A DNA stretch of 64,000 bases from assembly GCA_023374025.1 (NCBI GenBank), contig SIJG01000109.1, positions 127,577 to 191,576 on the forward strand, read 5' to 3'. This stretch comes from Heterodera schachtii. Its lineage: Eukaryota > Nematoda > Chromadorea > Rhabditida > Heteroderidae. This document shows, in pieces, positions 24,043-37,291 of this stretch. A program made the translations under genes and the position numbers. Numbering within the stretch: the first letter of the stretch is position 1; each line of letters begins with the position of its first letter. A model generated the notes under the pieces. It was not told where the DNA came from. It did not search any database and saw nothing but the letters and a program-made list of their open reading frames with translations.

Positions 24043-26934
24043 ATTTAAACCAACACATTCGATTTTCACGTGAAAACTAATTGAAAAAAGTTTATAAGCA
24101 ACAAAGAATAAAAAGGTAATTGTATTATTTATAAACATAAATTTATTCTAATATGGTATTTATTTCTCAAAGAACTTGTAATAAAACAAAAAAGTTTAAT
24201 TAAAATCTTGAAGAAGTGACCGAAAAGAATATGCAATAACAAGAATAATATATTAAAGATAAAATAAATCAGTTAATTTAAACAATTAATAATTTACCAA
24301 ATAAATATAATTCATTAAAGCAAATTACGCAGTTTCGCCGCAATGAAACTTTGCGTAAAATGCACAGGCCAAAAGCACCAAACTAAACGAATTAATAACT
24401 TCCGCATAAAGTAATTGATTACCATGATTTTATTTAAAAACGCAAGTATTATCCATTTTTTATATCATCATTGTATTTATTCTTTAAAAATCTAATTTTT
24501 TTAGTAAATGAACTAATAATAAAAAATTAAATAAATTTGAATAAATAAATATTTAAAATGTTATTACAATAAAATGCAAATTCAATAATAACAATTTGAT
24601 TGAAATAAGTTAAATATTTAATTACTAAAAATAGAATTATCCATCGAATCTTCCTTTACGAAAATATACAAAAATATTATAAGGAGTAATTAATTACATT
24701 AGAAAAAATACAATTTTTTTTAACCAATTAATAGTAAAATTCGGTTTAGTAAAATCTAAAAAAAAATTAGATAACAACAAAGTAAAAAATATCTTAATCA
24801 GAAATTGAAAAATACATTTGTTTTGTCTTTATAAACATAATATACTAATTAGCAAAATCAATAAAGGTAATAATGTACTAATGTATTTTCATAAATTATT
24901 ATGATCAAAAAAACAGTTTCGAATTTGTTGACCAGATATAAATGTTTAATAGAACGTTAAAGCAAAATTTTTTCGAAAAAAAATTAAATGGTCGGGGAAA
25001 GGAAAGAAGAAAGAACAGAAAAGTAAAATAAACAAACTAAAAGAGACATAGAAACTTCCATGCGAAATAACTCATAAAAGCCATTGATAGTGTGTCAAAT
25101 ATCTTTATATTAACTAATACTCTAATTTAATACAAACAACTAACGCAATTAAAAATTCAAAGCCATTCGTGTGTACAATTTCGTTTTAAAACGGAATAAG
25201 ACTTAATATTAGTGAAAATAATGCAACTTTAACTAATTAACTCAAAGTAAATTAAATAATAAATTAAGAGACGTTTTATTTGATGGTGAAATATATTTGC
25301 ATAAAGATAGCTCGATTTGCTTATTACGTAAAATCAACAATATTTTAATATAGCTATTAAAAAAATTTAGCAATAAAGAATAAGAAAGCATATTTCTTCG
25401 AAAATAATTCTATTAAACTTTAATAGAAAAACAAAGCTCGAAAGGTCGTTATGCAAAAACTGCAGAACCATGTGCAAGAATATAATATAGTATATGGACA
25501 AAATGAATTATAAAAAAAAAACTCAACAAAAACTAAAATGCATATCCGAAAAAATATATATTATATTACTAACCAAAAATTATGAAGATTTGGAATCTTG
25601 ATGAATATTTATTTTTGATTTTTATCTAATGCTTTAGTTAATTTTTGAAATTTACTACATAAAAAAATATATATAATTAAAAATAATGAACGAAACTAAA
25701 AAAAGAAAAGAAATTATCAATCAATATGGGTGAAGTTTGATAATATTTTATTATATAAAAACTAGTCCTGTATGATCGAAACGAAGTGAAACTAAATGAC
25801 ATTGAAACATTTCTAAAATATAAAATTACTTTTAGCACTAATTTTAAATTTATCGGTAAAACCAAAACATATCATCAGAAAATTTAACTGAATCCATAAA
25901 AATACCAAACCTACAAAAAATAACTAATTATTATTTATCTAATAGATAATTAGCAAAGCCTATGCCCATAAATTATTTTAAAAATTTTAATTTTAAAAAA
26001 TATTTAAATAAAATTTAGATATTAATTATCAGAAGCGATTATTTATTGCAAAATACTTAAATGATATATATGTATGCTGTTTATTTTCTTCATACATTGA
26101 AACGAACCTGAAGAAGTCATAATCAATTAATTAAAGCACAAATGAGGGCATCTCTACGGCACTCCTGTAAATTTATTTGCTTCTGTCAATATTTGGACAA
26201 ATTATGGAGGATTAATTTAAAAATTAAATAAAAACACTTTGAAACATTTTCCTAAATTTACAGATATTTTCATAAAATAAAATAAAAATTTACAATAACG
26301 ATTAATATTTTAAAATATTAAAACTGGACCCTTTTTTTCATTTTTTCTTCAATTTAATAATATAATGTAATTATTTTTATTTCAAAAGAATATTATTAAT
26401 CTTAATGCCCTCCAGAATAAAAACTTTATACTCAAAAATATAAATAAATATTAAAATTGCTATTAAGTTTAATAATAACAATTGTCTTATTGTGAAAATT
26501 GACATACAACATAAAAAATTGTAATTTAATTAATAGGATCATTAATTAAGTTTAATTAAGAACAATTATATAATATTTTTAAAATAACATATTAAATATA
26601 TCAAAAAAACTTTATTCGACAAATTGTGTAAAAATTAATCTTATATGAACACCTTTCACGCACAGATTATCTCTTGTCAAAATCAAACAAAATATTGAGT
26701 AAAAAAAGTTTAGATTCAATTAAAAGAAGAAAATACTTAATTGGCCAACAACATATATTAAATAATTTTTTGAATTTTTTATCATGTATCAACTATCTGA
26801 GAAAGATAAAACTCTAATAAATTAGTCTTGATGATGTGTCAAAAATTAAATATTTTTCTACAATTTGTTGAGCAAAAGTGCACTCAATCAATAAAATGCT
26901 TAATCAACAATGAAAAATAAAGTTTTTTCAAATG
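24043..26934. other. A-rich block, no gene seen
   Basis: About 2.9 kb of A-rich sequence. The minus frame at 25677-25865 is low-complexity. No RNA gene or bounded repeat recognised. Confidence 0.4.
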
Positions 26935-27778
26935 AACTATAATGGAATATTTTGAATATAATGAACTAAAAATACGTGTATTTAAAAAAATAAATACTAA
27001 TTCAATTATTTTGTAAAATCATTTATTTTTGAACATTCATGGATCCCAAAAACGCAACAACACTGAAAAAGAACTCATTCTGAAATAAAGTAAAATGAGT
27101 TGATACTTTAAGATGGGATTAAAATTAATTGAAGAGCAAAAAAAAAAAATTTCAAAATAATTTTTTTTTTCAATCAAAACTTTTTGGTTTAAAAATTTTC
27201 TATTTCTTTACCAGCATTAAATATCGATAACAAGTTAAAAGCAAAAACTAAACAGATTGATAAAACCATATAAAGTAATTGATCACATGAGTTAATTCAA
27301 AAAAATTGCATTATCTTTTTTATATCATCATTGTATTTATTCTTTAAAGTCTAATTTTATAGTAAATAAATTCATAATACATAAATCAAAATATTTTAAA
27401 ATGAATACTAAAAAAAATGGGATTGAAAAAATGTGCAGTTAAACATAAATAAATTCATAATTTTATAAAGAATATGGAAAAACAATAAATTATTAATAAT
27501 CCAATATTCCGTGACAAAATAATTAATTAAATTATAAAAAATATAATAATGAATCAAAATGATAAAATAAAGAAAAAATGTGAAACGGATATGTCGCTTT
27601 AATTCTCTGTGACTAATGTAAAAAATAGTAGAATAATAGGAGTCCAAGCTGTTCAATGAAATTGGAATTAAAAATGAACAAATTAAGTTTTGGTTTGTTG
27701 CTTCTTGGATTTTTTTTTGATAAATATGATACAAACCTAGAGTTAACGGCATACCATGATACAGGATAATATTTTTAG

Positions 27779-27955
27779 GCAAAACTATTTTTTCCTGAGC
27801 TCCCCTGGTTTTTGAGCCCATTTCTTCATAGAATATATGCAGAAAAATATGTAAATTTTTATATTTTTAACCCTATTGATAAAGGAAGAAAAATTCCCAA
27901 AAATTCATTATGGTTCGTACTTTTATCATTAAATTACTGTATGGCTGGCTTTTGA
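27779..27955 (+). other. Protein-like open stretch in duplication copy B
   Basis: Counterpart of 6864-7097: acceptor-like ATATTTTTAG, then 58 codons identical in frame to copy A up to MAGF, then TGA. The stop arises where copy A has a deletion, so if B is ancestral the longer copy-A tail is secondary. Not recognised. Confidence 0.3.
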
Positions 27956-29223
27956 GTTTATTATTAGTTTTAACATTTTAACTCCATTCCTTGGTTATAA
28001 ATTAAAAGTCATTAATTTATGCTTACAAATTAGCGGTACAAAATTTAGTTATTTATGTTTGCTGTTCATTTAGCATGACTCTTTTTGGCTTTATTTTTTA
28101 TTTAATTTTTTTTTGTTATCCAATTGTATTATTTATGCATAAGACAACTATTCTGATATATATTAAATTAATATTTGTCATAAAAGTTTGTGAATTCGGA
28201 CCTTATTTTCAGTTAGCTATAGATCAACCATATTAATTTTTTTGCTATTAATTTCGTTGAAATAATTTTAATTTTCAACCTTTTAATTTCCCAAACATAT
28301 TTTGATTCTCTTCCTTGGATGCTGTAAATAAGCGAAAATGTATTTTTTATGATTGTTTAATATATTTTATTAAATTTATCAAACCTTTTCAATCTGCTTT
28401 GAATTTTAATTACCTTTTCGATTATGATTTATATTCAATAAAAAATTGTTTAAACTAAAAAATATGTATTTAATTATAAATTGGGTCAAATGACCTGAGC
28501 AGTCATTAAAATTTAAATATTTCAAAACCCAATTTTTAAACAAATAATTCAAATATAAATTATGCATAATGAATTTTTATTGGAAATTTAGCTTGTCGTT
28601 TTTTCAAATAATCTAAAACCTGTAGTATACAAATGCAGTAAATTTAATTAAAAAATATTGATATAAGAAACTTTTTAGAATTCATTTAATTATATTAAAG
28701 AAAATCTATTAGATATTTAATCCTAGCAAAAGACCATAATCAATAAAAAAAAACACTTTTTCACAATTAAAGCTAAATAAATATAATACTAAAATAGTGA
28801 ATAAAAATTAAAAACCATCACCGCTTGAGAAATAAATTTCAATTTGATCATAACTTGGCACCGCATAATAAGACGAGAGATTATCTTTTTTTTGGCATAG
28901 ATAAAGAAAAATTTAATTTAATTTTTTTATTCATTAAATGACAAAAAATTAAAAACAATATGAATTATAATTAAAATCTAATTATACTTTTGAGAAATAG
29001 AATTATAAAAAATCATTAAATAATTATGCTTAATTATTCTTATAATTAGAAAATTTATAGAATTTATACAATTCAATTTAAATTAAACTAATAATATAAT
29101 TAAAATCTGTTATTAGCAATAACGAGAAAAAATGAATAGTAAAAAGGAACTAATAAAAAAAGTAGTAAATCTGAACTATTACAAAAAACAAAATAAGAAA
29201 AATATATGTATTTTATTAAATAG

Positions 29224-29352
29224 AATTTCTCCTCGAATTGTTATAAAGAAATAATAATACGTATCCAAGGAATGTGGGAGGAATACAAATTAATTAATGC
29301 ACTTGATCATAAATTGCAAATGGTAATTCCATTCGTAAACAAATATTTTTAG
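29224..29352 (+). other. Protein-like open stretch in copy B, 42 codons
   Basis: Counterpart of 8163-8282 with three extra codons (YKL region) and the same stop. The preserved frame is mild support for past coding. No family recognised. Confidence 0.3.
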
Positions 29353-30010
29353 TAATTTAATGAATGATATAAAATTTACAGTAATTAAAATTATGAGAGA
29401 AAACTGGAAAGCATACAAAAATATAAGGAAATGCCATAACCTGAATGGATAAAATAATCAAAACGGTTTAAAATGGAAAGGTAGTATTAAGAGATTGTCT
29501 TTTGCGGAAATTTTCAGATTCAACAACCACTCGTTTTCAAAAATAAAGCAATATACATTATTCCAAATCATATAAAATTGAAGATAGGTAATTAAATATA
29601 AATTTACTCGAAAATGCATTTTATTATTTTGATAAATTATAAAATTTTTCATAAAATTAAAATCTCTACCAAGAAAAAATATTATAATAAATTAATCAAT
29701 CATTATAAAAAATAGACAAATATAAATTTATTAATTTTTAATGAATTTATATTTATTTATTAATAAAATTGTTATGAATATATTATAATAAGTCATTTTA
29801 AAAACAAAATAGTTAATAAAATTCATTTTATTATATAATAAAAAAAATTTTTCCTTTTGTGAAATAAAAACATTAAAAATTGAAATTTCTAAAAGAAATT
29901 GTATAAATATATCCTAATAATATTGTAAATCATAATTCCTGAGGCCATTAAATTTAACAAAAAAAATCATCAAATGACTTTTAATAAAATAAATACAACA
30001 ATGAATTTTT

Positions 30011-30713
30011 GGTTCTAGTCGGTTTTACGCGTCCCATGACATTTTACGCGTCCAATGGCATTTTACGCGTCCCATGACATTTTAAGCGTCCCAACAACAT
30101 TTTACGCGTCCCATGACATTTTACGCGTCCCAACAACAGTTTACGCGTCCCATCATTTACCCGTCACAAACACAGTTTTTTTTTTCAAACCGTCAATCGA
30201 AATTTTATACCTTTCGAATCGTCTAATTGTTCTTGATTGTATACTTTGATTATCGAAATCTGCAAAAGCAACCCTAAGCACACTTAATGATGTCAATAGA
30301 AACTAAAAGAACAAAAAAAAAAGCCTAGGCTTAAGCCTAAAGCTTAGGCCTAATCTAAGCCATTGTTCGAGTTGCTGAGTTGTCACGATACCTTAGGTTT
30401 AACAACGAAATTTTTAGTTAAAAAAAATTACTGAATACCGGACAAAAAAAAGGTTTCCTCATATTTATTATGGCGGCTAAAATACCGTGGAAACAGGGAT
30501 GGCACGGAATCCCGATTTCCGAAAATTTTTTGAGGCTCGGAATGCCATCTCCACCATGGACACAAAAAGTCATGGGACGCGTAAAATGTGATGGGACGCG
30601 TAAACTGTTGTTGGGACGCGTAAAATGTGATGGGACGCGTAAAATGTCATGGGACGCGTAAAATGCCATGGGACGCGTAAAATGTCATGGGACGCGTAAA
30701 ACCGACTAGAACC
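30011..30713. mobile_element. Foldback element with ACGCGT arrays
   Basis: Starts GGTTCTAGTCGGTTTT and ends AAAACCGACTAGAACC, flanked by perfect 8-bp duplications GAATTTTT (30003-30010 and 30714-30721). Each arm is an array of a 19-bp unit CCCATGACATTTTACGCGT: about seven units on the left (30023-30150) and seven on the right (30570-30697) in inverted orientation. The middle (about 30160-30560) has no transposase; it contains a GCCTAGGCTTAAGCCTAAAG palindromic patch. The frames at 30055-30764 are products of the 19-bp arrays. It lies only in duplication copy B. Confidence 0.9.
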
Positions 30714-31977
30714 GAATTTTTTAAGCATAACGATAAAGTTACATTTATAGACATTTTTGCTCACGAACCTGTCTCATGGGTAACAATGTGTTCGAATTAT
30801 CGATTTAGAAATTAAATAAAGAATTATAATATGCATACAGAAGTAAGCAATTTTTATCATAAAAAATCACAATACGATTAAAATTGTATTTCTAAACTTT
30901 GATGTAAATTTGAAAGAAATAATTATAAAACAAAAAAGAAATATAACAAATGGTGCTTATGATATAAAAATTATTTATTATAATAACAATTCATAGTTCT
31001 TCCGTTAACCGAAATTGGGATACATTAATGTTAAGAAATTTAAACATTTAGAGATAAATATTGGTCATTTTCAAATGAAAAAGCGATTAATTAGTAAATT
31101 TATTTTAAAAAAATATATAAATAAGAATATGAAGATATCGCGACTCCAGTAGTGAGTGCGATATTAAATAAAAAGAATTTACAAATTAACTCAGACAATA
31201 TTTAATATTAAGAAGCTAGATCAAAATTTAAGTGGTTCCTAAATATCATAAGTTTTGAAAAATCACTAAATAGTCAGTCTGCAATTAGATATGCAATAAA
31301 ATAAAATTGTTGCTTGGGATAAAATTTTTATATAGCCAGAAAATGTATGAAAATAGAAATCATTATTATTAAAGTTAAATAAATATCATTTGCAGAAATA
31401 CGCATTAAAAGAATTTAAATGCAACATTTTATCAATTTAAAGCAGAATAATTCAAAAATTAATCTCTATATCACAAGATACTATCGAAAAAGGAATAAAA
31501 CGTGTGATTCGTGAGATTTTTTTCTAACAAGAACTAAATCATTACCAATTTTATAAAATAATCATCAATTGAAATTTTTATAAAAATAAATGCAACAACG
31601 AATTTTAACTATGAATCATAAGAACTCGATTAATACAGAAAAAGGTGACATGAAATCAACTTTTACAATTGAAATCACAAAAAGAAATGCAAAAAAATAT
31701 ATTTTATAAAAAAAAACTATATAAAAACAGATAAAAAATATTTATTTAAAAAATTAGTTAATAAAGACAAAGTTTGAAAAATATTAAAGAATCAATATCA
31801 TACAAAATCCATAAATTATAAACAAAAGTATACCATAGAACAAATATAAGTTGTAATATTAAATTAATAATCCACAAATAGAAGTTTATTTTTTAAATAC
31901 CCAAAATCTTATTTGTAGAATATCTAAAATAATTTCTAATTATTAAAATTGGTCGTAGAATTAAAATAATAATGGAA

Positions 31978-33321
31978 ATACTTCTACTTTTCATTTGTGG
32001 TGAATTCTCCATGTGCTGCAATGAGAAAATAAAATATTATATAAAATTTATTCAACTTTATATATAAATTTAATTACAATAATAAAATTTGCAAAGTAAT
32101 TTGTTTAAAAAAGCAACAAAAAAATGTGCTTAATTTTTAAACTACTCTTTTGAATATTTACTTCAATTAAGTAAAATAATAATGAATCTCAATCTTAAAA
32201 AATGAATATTTTATTTATAATAATTTTACTTTTAAATCGCTAGAAATTTTTTTTTAAATCTGAAAATTTTAGATACAGAAAAATACTTAATTATTTTTTA
32301 TCTAACTATTTAAATATTTCAAATCAATTGTTAAAACAAAATGTTATGGCATTAAAAACCCATCAAATCAGACAATCTTTAAAATTTATTAATTTTTAAG
32401 ATTTACTTCACATCGTACATTGCTTTGGCAAGAAGATTTTGATTTATTTGTTTATTGTAATTTTACACCTGATTTTTTTTTTTAATTTTACATATTTTTG
32501 AAATGAATATATTCATTATTTTCATTTTATTCAGTGATTAATAATTTCTTGTTGCTTTTAGAAAGTCCATTTTAGGACATTAATTGCGCTTAATATTATT
32601 TCTGTATATTAGTTTAATTCTCAGTTATTCTTAAATCACAGTTGCTTGCTTTCATAATTTTTCTTTTGTTGTTGTCTTCACGTATTTTGGCTTCGTGTCG
32701 AGCTTAAGACGTTCGCATGAAGGTCTAAGGTTACCTGTTAATTGTTAATGTTTTGAATTCATTTTCGTTTTTATTACACAATATTACTTTTCTAATGTAA
32801 TTTTTTATTAAAGAATTATGTTATAATATATTTTACTCATCAAATTCGCAGCGAAATGAGTCAATATCATAACGGTAGAAAGAATTAAGAACAAGATTTC
32901 AATATTAATTTCTTTTAATATATTTATATATGTATATGTAAATTAAGCAAAATTTATGAAAAAGAATTCGCATATTTTTATGTCTAAATTCTTTTAGTTT
33001 ATAATCATCATTCATAAAAATATCCTATTTTATTTTTTTTTAATGTAAAGATTTAAAATGTATATTTTTTAAAATTGTTATAACAATTAAAATACAGCAA
33101 ATAAGCAATGTTAAAGTGAAAGGTTTCACATGGTGATCCTCTGATAAAATCTCACATTTACAGAGAAGAAACAAAATGTAAATTTAATGAAAATAATTTC
33201 ATTTGTATAATATAATGTAATTAATTTAATAAAAGTACTATAAGCAACATATAGGATAATATTAAAACAATAAAAAATTGTTCATAATTAAGATGAGCAT
33301 ATTTTTAAATATAAAAATTTT
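31978..33321. other. AT-rich, no confident gene
   Basis: Changes from A-rich to T-rich near 32.4 kb and back near 33.1 kb. Around 32640-32710 one plus frame reads LLAFIIFLLLLSSRILASCR and then stop, reminiscent of a signal peptide but with no in-frame start and no downstream protein. No gene called. Confidence 0.35.
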
Positions 33322-33405
33322 ATGTTGAATAACACTCTCTGGCACCGTAAAAGCATCGGCGAAATAGTCATGAAACATAAAACTATTGAATTTAAGAGGA
33401 TGTAG
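33322..33405 (+). other. Short protein-like frame
   Basis: ATG at 33322 opens 27 codons (MLNNTLWHRKSIGEIVMKHK and onward) to TAG. Balanced composition in an AT-rich setting. No splice sites or homologue recognised. Confidence 0.2.
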
Positions 33406-35440
33406 CTAAAATGTTTGTGATTTTATATTATAAAATTTTTTTATGATTAAACTTATAACAATATGCAAAATCATTATCAGTGATTAAGTGTTTAATGTAA
33501 CCAATGTAAGGATTTTTAAATATAAGAATATCTATTGCTTTAAAAAAAAATTAATTATACTGCTTACACCAATTAAGTTTAAATCTAAGAACCGAAACCA
33601 TGAGGTGGAGCTTTCAACTTAGAATAATAAAGAAAACTAAATACGATTACAAAAGAAATCATTTGAGTTCGCAAGTGTGTTTTCGTGCTATCAGTTGTTG
33701 AAAATTGTTAATAAATGATTGAAAATCAATTATCAAATAAATAAATGAAAGTTAAATAAAATTTATGAATGAAAAATTTTATTAATATTCTCAGTGTGGG
33801 TATTTGAAATGGGTTATTATAATATAAATTTTTTAAACTTCTCTAAATTGTGTATATTATTTATACACATAATTTATCATACGTGTTTAGCTTAATATTC
33901 ATTTTTTCAATAAATTTTGTCATTTAGCACCTAAAATTTGAGTAATTTTTAGAGCCTATTTTTCATTTTTAAGTGCCTATTTTTTTGGGTTTTAGAGCCG
34001 AAAGCCAACCTATTTTAACATTTTTAGCTTAAAATTGCATCCCTATTTATTATGCAAATGATAAATTGATAATTTGACACAAAAATCATTCTCAGTAAAT
34101 GAATAATTAACAAAAAATAATAAATTTGAATACAATCAAAATTGAAAATAACTATATGGATTTAACTAGTAATGGAAAATCAAGTAAAATATAGAGATTC
34201 TGGAAAAGCAATTTAAAAATAAAAAATTAAGAGAATTCGTATATTTTAAAGATTTTTTTTGTACAAAATTTCATTTGAATATACAAAAAACACATCACAC
34301 ATGCAAAAAAAGTGTCTTAACATAATTTATTATAAAAACAACTCAATAATAAGAAATATGTGAGCAACAATAATTAACAAAGAATGATAATATTAAAAAA
34401 ATGCGTTCGTTACATTAGGAAAAATAAGAAATATTAAAATTTAAAATATTTTTGAAAATAATTAAAAAAACATTTTTGTAGGCAATTAATTAATCAATAA
34501 AAGATTTATTTTGAAAATAATTTACAAATTAGATTATTGTTTAACACAAGCATTCCGTCAAGAAAAGATTAATAAAAGAAAAAAATTGTTTGTAAGTTGA
34601 ATCCCTAAACTAGAGAATATTATTATGATAAAATTCATTAAATAACAATCAAACATTAATTCATCGATAATATTATTTTTATTTGCATGCTTATTTGGAA
34701 TAAGTCTAAATAATTGTATAAGTAATTTTTATAAAGAATCATCATAATCTGTATGGAGATCAATAATTGTTAAAGTATAATTATTATATTGTTTTGAAGA
34801 ATCAATGATATATTGCGCACGAAAGGATCTTTTAAGACCTTAACTAAAATAAAAAATATAATGAATGGATTATTAAATTTGTACACGTAATTACTTAATC
34901 AGATTGCATTTTTAGATAATAATATCAAAAAGAAAAAATAGAATTAGTAAAAATTACGCTCAGCGAGAACTAGATTAATATTCAAATGTTTTCATATTTG
35001 ATACTAATTTTTCGTTTTATTATAATATTAGTCTAATTTAAACGTATACGCAGATATTTTATATATTAAATGCAAATAATCTTTTTCTTAAAAATACATA
35101 TTAAGAGAAATTAATAATAAACAAAAAATTAATTTTAAACAAACAAAACATTACACTGAAAATCTCAGGTGTATAATTTAATATAAAAAATAAACCTTTT
35201 AATTAAGCAAACAAATTAATTAACACGCACTATTTGACAGTACAGAGCAAGAAACTAAAAAACTCAAATAAAAATTTTTTTTTTAAATATTTTAAAGTTG
35301 TATTAATTAATAGATAATTTTCACCTAAAAGTTTAAAAAGATAAAAATTTTTTTTTTAATTCCTTAAATAATATTTTAAATCTTATTAGGTAGTTTCATG
35401 CACAACAATTTATAAGAATTTTGTCTAATAAATTAGATTA
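33406..35440. other. AT-rich with a possible element end at 34045
   Basis: At 33928-34045 the motif GCCTATTTTT is repeated three or four times and the patch ends AATTGCATCCCTA, complement TAGGGATGCAATT, which is hAT-like. No matching left terminus was found. The rest is A-rich with no gene. Confidence 0.35.
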
Positions 35441-35465
35441 GAATTGTTGTCTAAGTATTTTTCCT

Positions 35466-35627
35466 TCGGTGCATAACGGCACCGCTGGACTCTAAAAATC
35501 CTTAGTTTTCCTGAAAAATTTTCTCAAAATCGCTAAAAAAAATTGGGGTTTTTTGGACAAAATCTGTTAACAAATTGCATCAAAAATTACAAAATTTTTT
35601 CCGTCGGTGCCTATCGGCACCGCCGGC
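35466..35627. repeat. Two GC-rich hairpin modules, copies 4 and 5
   Basis: Hairpins at 35466-35489 (TCGGTGCATAACGGCACCGC) and 35601-35627 (CCGTCGGTGCCTATCGGC), 134 bp apart, much like the pair in the 336-894 MITE. The lead-in GACAAAATCTGTTAACAAAT (35558-35577) is the best match to copy 3. No terminal inverted repeats are seen around the pair. Confidence 0.78.
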
Positions 35628-35846
35628 CTCCATCTTGTTCCCCTAAAGTTTCTGAAAAATTCTCAGCAAAAAATTCTTTAAAATCTGATTTTTTCATTCC
35701 GATGCACATAACGATTTGCTAATTATCCTCAAATTGTTAAAACTGATCATAGGAGGCGAAAATACAAAAATTGATATTAATTAAATTGTAAAAAATTATT
35801 TAAAGTTATGTTGTTAAATGTTCTAATTTTTGGTTCTAAAATCTGA

Positions 35847-36959
35847 TTTTTAGACGTGGTTAGTCGAAGTGCAAAAAGTGCGAATGTGGGCGAAGTGCAA
35901 AAAGTGCGAATGAGTGGTGATCAGAAGGGGCGGGTCATTTCAGTACCGAAGATTTATTCTAATGATTAATTATTATTTAAATTTATAAATGAATAATAAG
36001 CTAATAATAATAAATATATTTGGCTCTATTTCAGTTTACACGACCACAAAAAATTGACATGACAATATAATAATTTGACAAATTTAAAGCACTGTAACTT
36101 TTTCAAGATGCATCCAAATTAACATTCTTGGTACCATTTGATAGCCTAAAGTGTCCCATTATTTGTCTTTAATATTCAAAAAATTTCATTAAGTTTCAAA
36201 GAAGTTGTGGTCAAAAAAGTTTACCAAATAAATTTATGAAATTCAAGCTACAACTTTTTTGAAACATAATGAAATTTTTTGAAATTTTACAGGTAAATAG
36301 AGGACACTTAGAGCTATCAAAAGATACTAAGATTGTTTAATTTGGATGCTTCAACAAAAAATTATGGCACTGATCAAAACTTGATCATTTTTATGGTGAT
36401 CAAATATTCAACCAAGTATAATTTTCTATATACAAATCGTAGAACCACCATTCCAAAAGAAATTCGGTACCAAATTCTGTACTCTTTCTAGTGAGCTTGT
36501 CCATTTTCTCTAGAAAAAATTTTCCAGCCCCCTAGGGATTTCGAAAATTTCCCCGTTTTTCAGTGTATTTTGGGTGTCCCGGTCACTAGGAAGGAGTGAT
36601 CTGATCAAGTTGGTTTAAGAGACTTTTTTGATCAGCACCAAAAGTTATGCAAGCATGAATTATTTCAAGTTTTTAAATGAATAATAAGATAGTTTTTCAG
36701 GCTTGAGTCAAGAGTTTTTTTGGGGCACTGTATTTCTCTCACAAAAATGCAATTTGTTTGGGAAATATTAAATATAAATCGAAATTATAATTATGGCCAG
36801 AAAATTTAATTAATAGATTAAAATAGTTATATTATTAATTAATTAAAATCATTATTCGGTACTGAAATGACCCGCCCCCTTTGATCACCACTGATTCGCA
36901 CTTTTTGCACTTCGCCCACATTCGCACTTTTTGCACTTCGACACAGCACCTTTTTAGAC
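35847..36959. mobile_element. Foldback element with GTCGAAGTGCAAAAAGTGCG arms
   Basis: The left arm (35862-35960) holds two CGAAGTGCAAAAAGTGCGAA units, then GTGGTGATCA and GGGCGGGTCATTTCAGTACC. The right arm (36855-36943) is its complement with few changes. A 9-bp direct repeat TTTTTAGAC sits just outside at 35847-35855 and 36951-36959, a plausible target duplication. The middle contains the TTGGTACCATTTGATAG motif and its inverted partner, shared with the 11.1-kb element. No transposase; the small minus frame at 36839-37024 lies in the arm. Confidence 0.82.
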
Positions 36960-37079
36960 ATGATACTCGAATTTTGAAAATTTTCTAAAAACCTGCTATA
37001 ATTCCCATCCCTATTTCTCTTCAATCGAATTGATCAATTAGGAATATTAGATAAGCATTTGAACAAAACTTGGCACAAA

Positions 37080-37291
37080 ACTTTAAAAAAAAATTGGATT
37101 TTAGCAAATCCCGATAATCCCGCGGGATCCCGAAAAAAAATCTTCGGGATTGATCGGGATCGGGATTCGATCGAGATCCCGATTCGGGATCCGTACCGAT
37201 CGTTTTTCCAAAATGTTCGGGATTGGTCGGGATCGGGATTCAGTCGGGATCCCGACTCGGGATCCCTCCGACCCCAGTCGTCCGGTCTCTA
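37080..37291. mobile_element. Solo arm with GGGATC repeats, ends TCTCTA
   Basis: A degenerate array of CGGGATC/GATCCCG motifs ending CAGTCGTCCGGTCTCTA. That terminus matches the right end of the 48826-50089 element (TTGTCCGGTCTCTA). No left end was found. The 77-codon frame at 37059-37292 is a by-product of the array. Confidence 0.65.

Larger units (their letters stand above)
26935..31977. repeat. Segmental duplication, copy B (longer)
   Basis: Direct-orientation partner of 6021-9551, with starts about 20.9 kb apart. It holds five segments absent from copy A: about 27954-28098, 29991-30732 (which contains a foldback element), 30758-30847, 30956-31133 and 31331-31682. The segment around 30956-31100 is related to 52140-52260 and the similarity runs across the A-deletion point, so B keeps the older arrangement there. 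The minus frame at 27408-27821 (137 codons) differs in frame from copy A through a T-run length change. Confidence 0.9.

Noticed and set aside
27408..27821. 137-codon minus-strand frame beginning MGSKTRGAQEK
   Set aside because: Copy A differs in frame through a T-run length change and most of the frame is F/I/L/Y-rich. Only the first 40 codons look balanced, and the opposite strand is equally open there.
30055..30764. Overlapping frames with repeated YASHDILRVP-like peptides
   Set aside because: Translations of the 19-bp ACGCGT arrays of the foldback element; repetitive on both strands.
36901..37020. CCCATCCCTA near 37010 as another hAT terminus
   Set aside because: The partner end and an 8-bp duplication could not be found; short AT-flanked CCCTA motifs alone are not enough.
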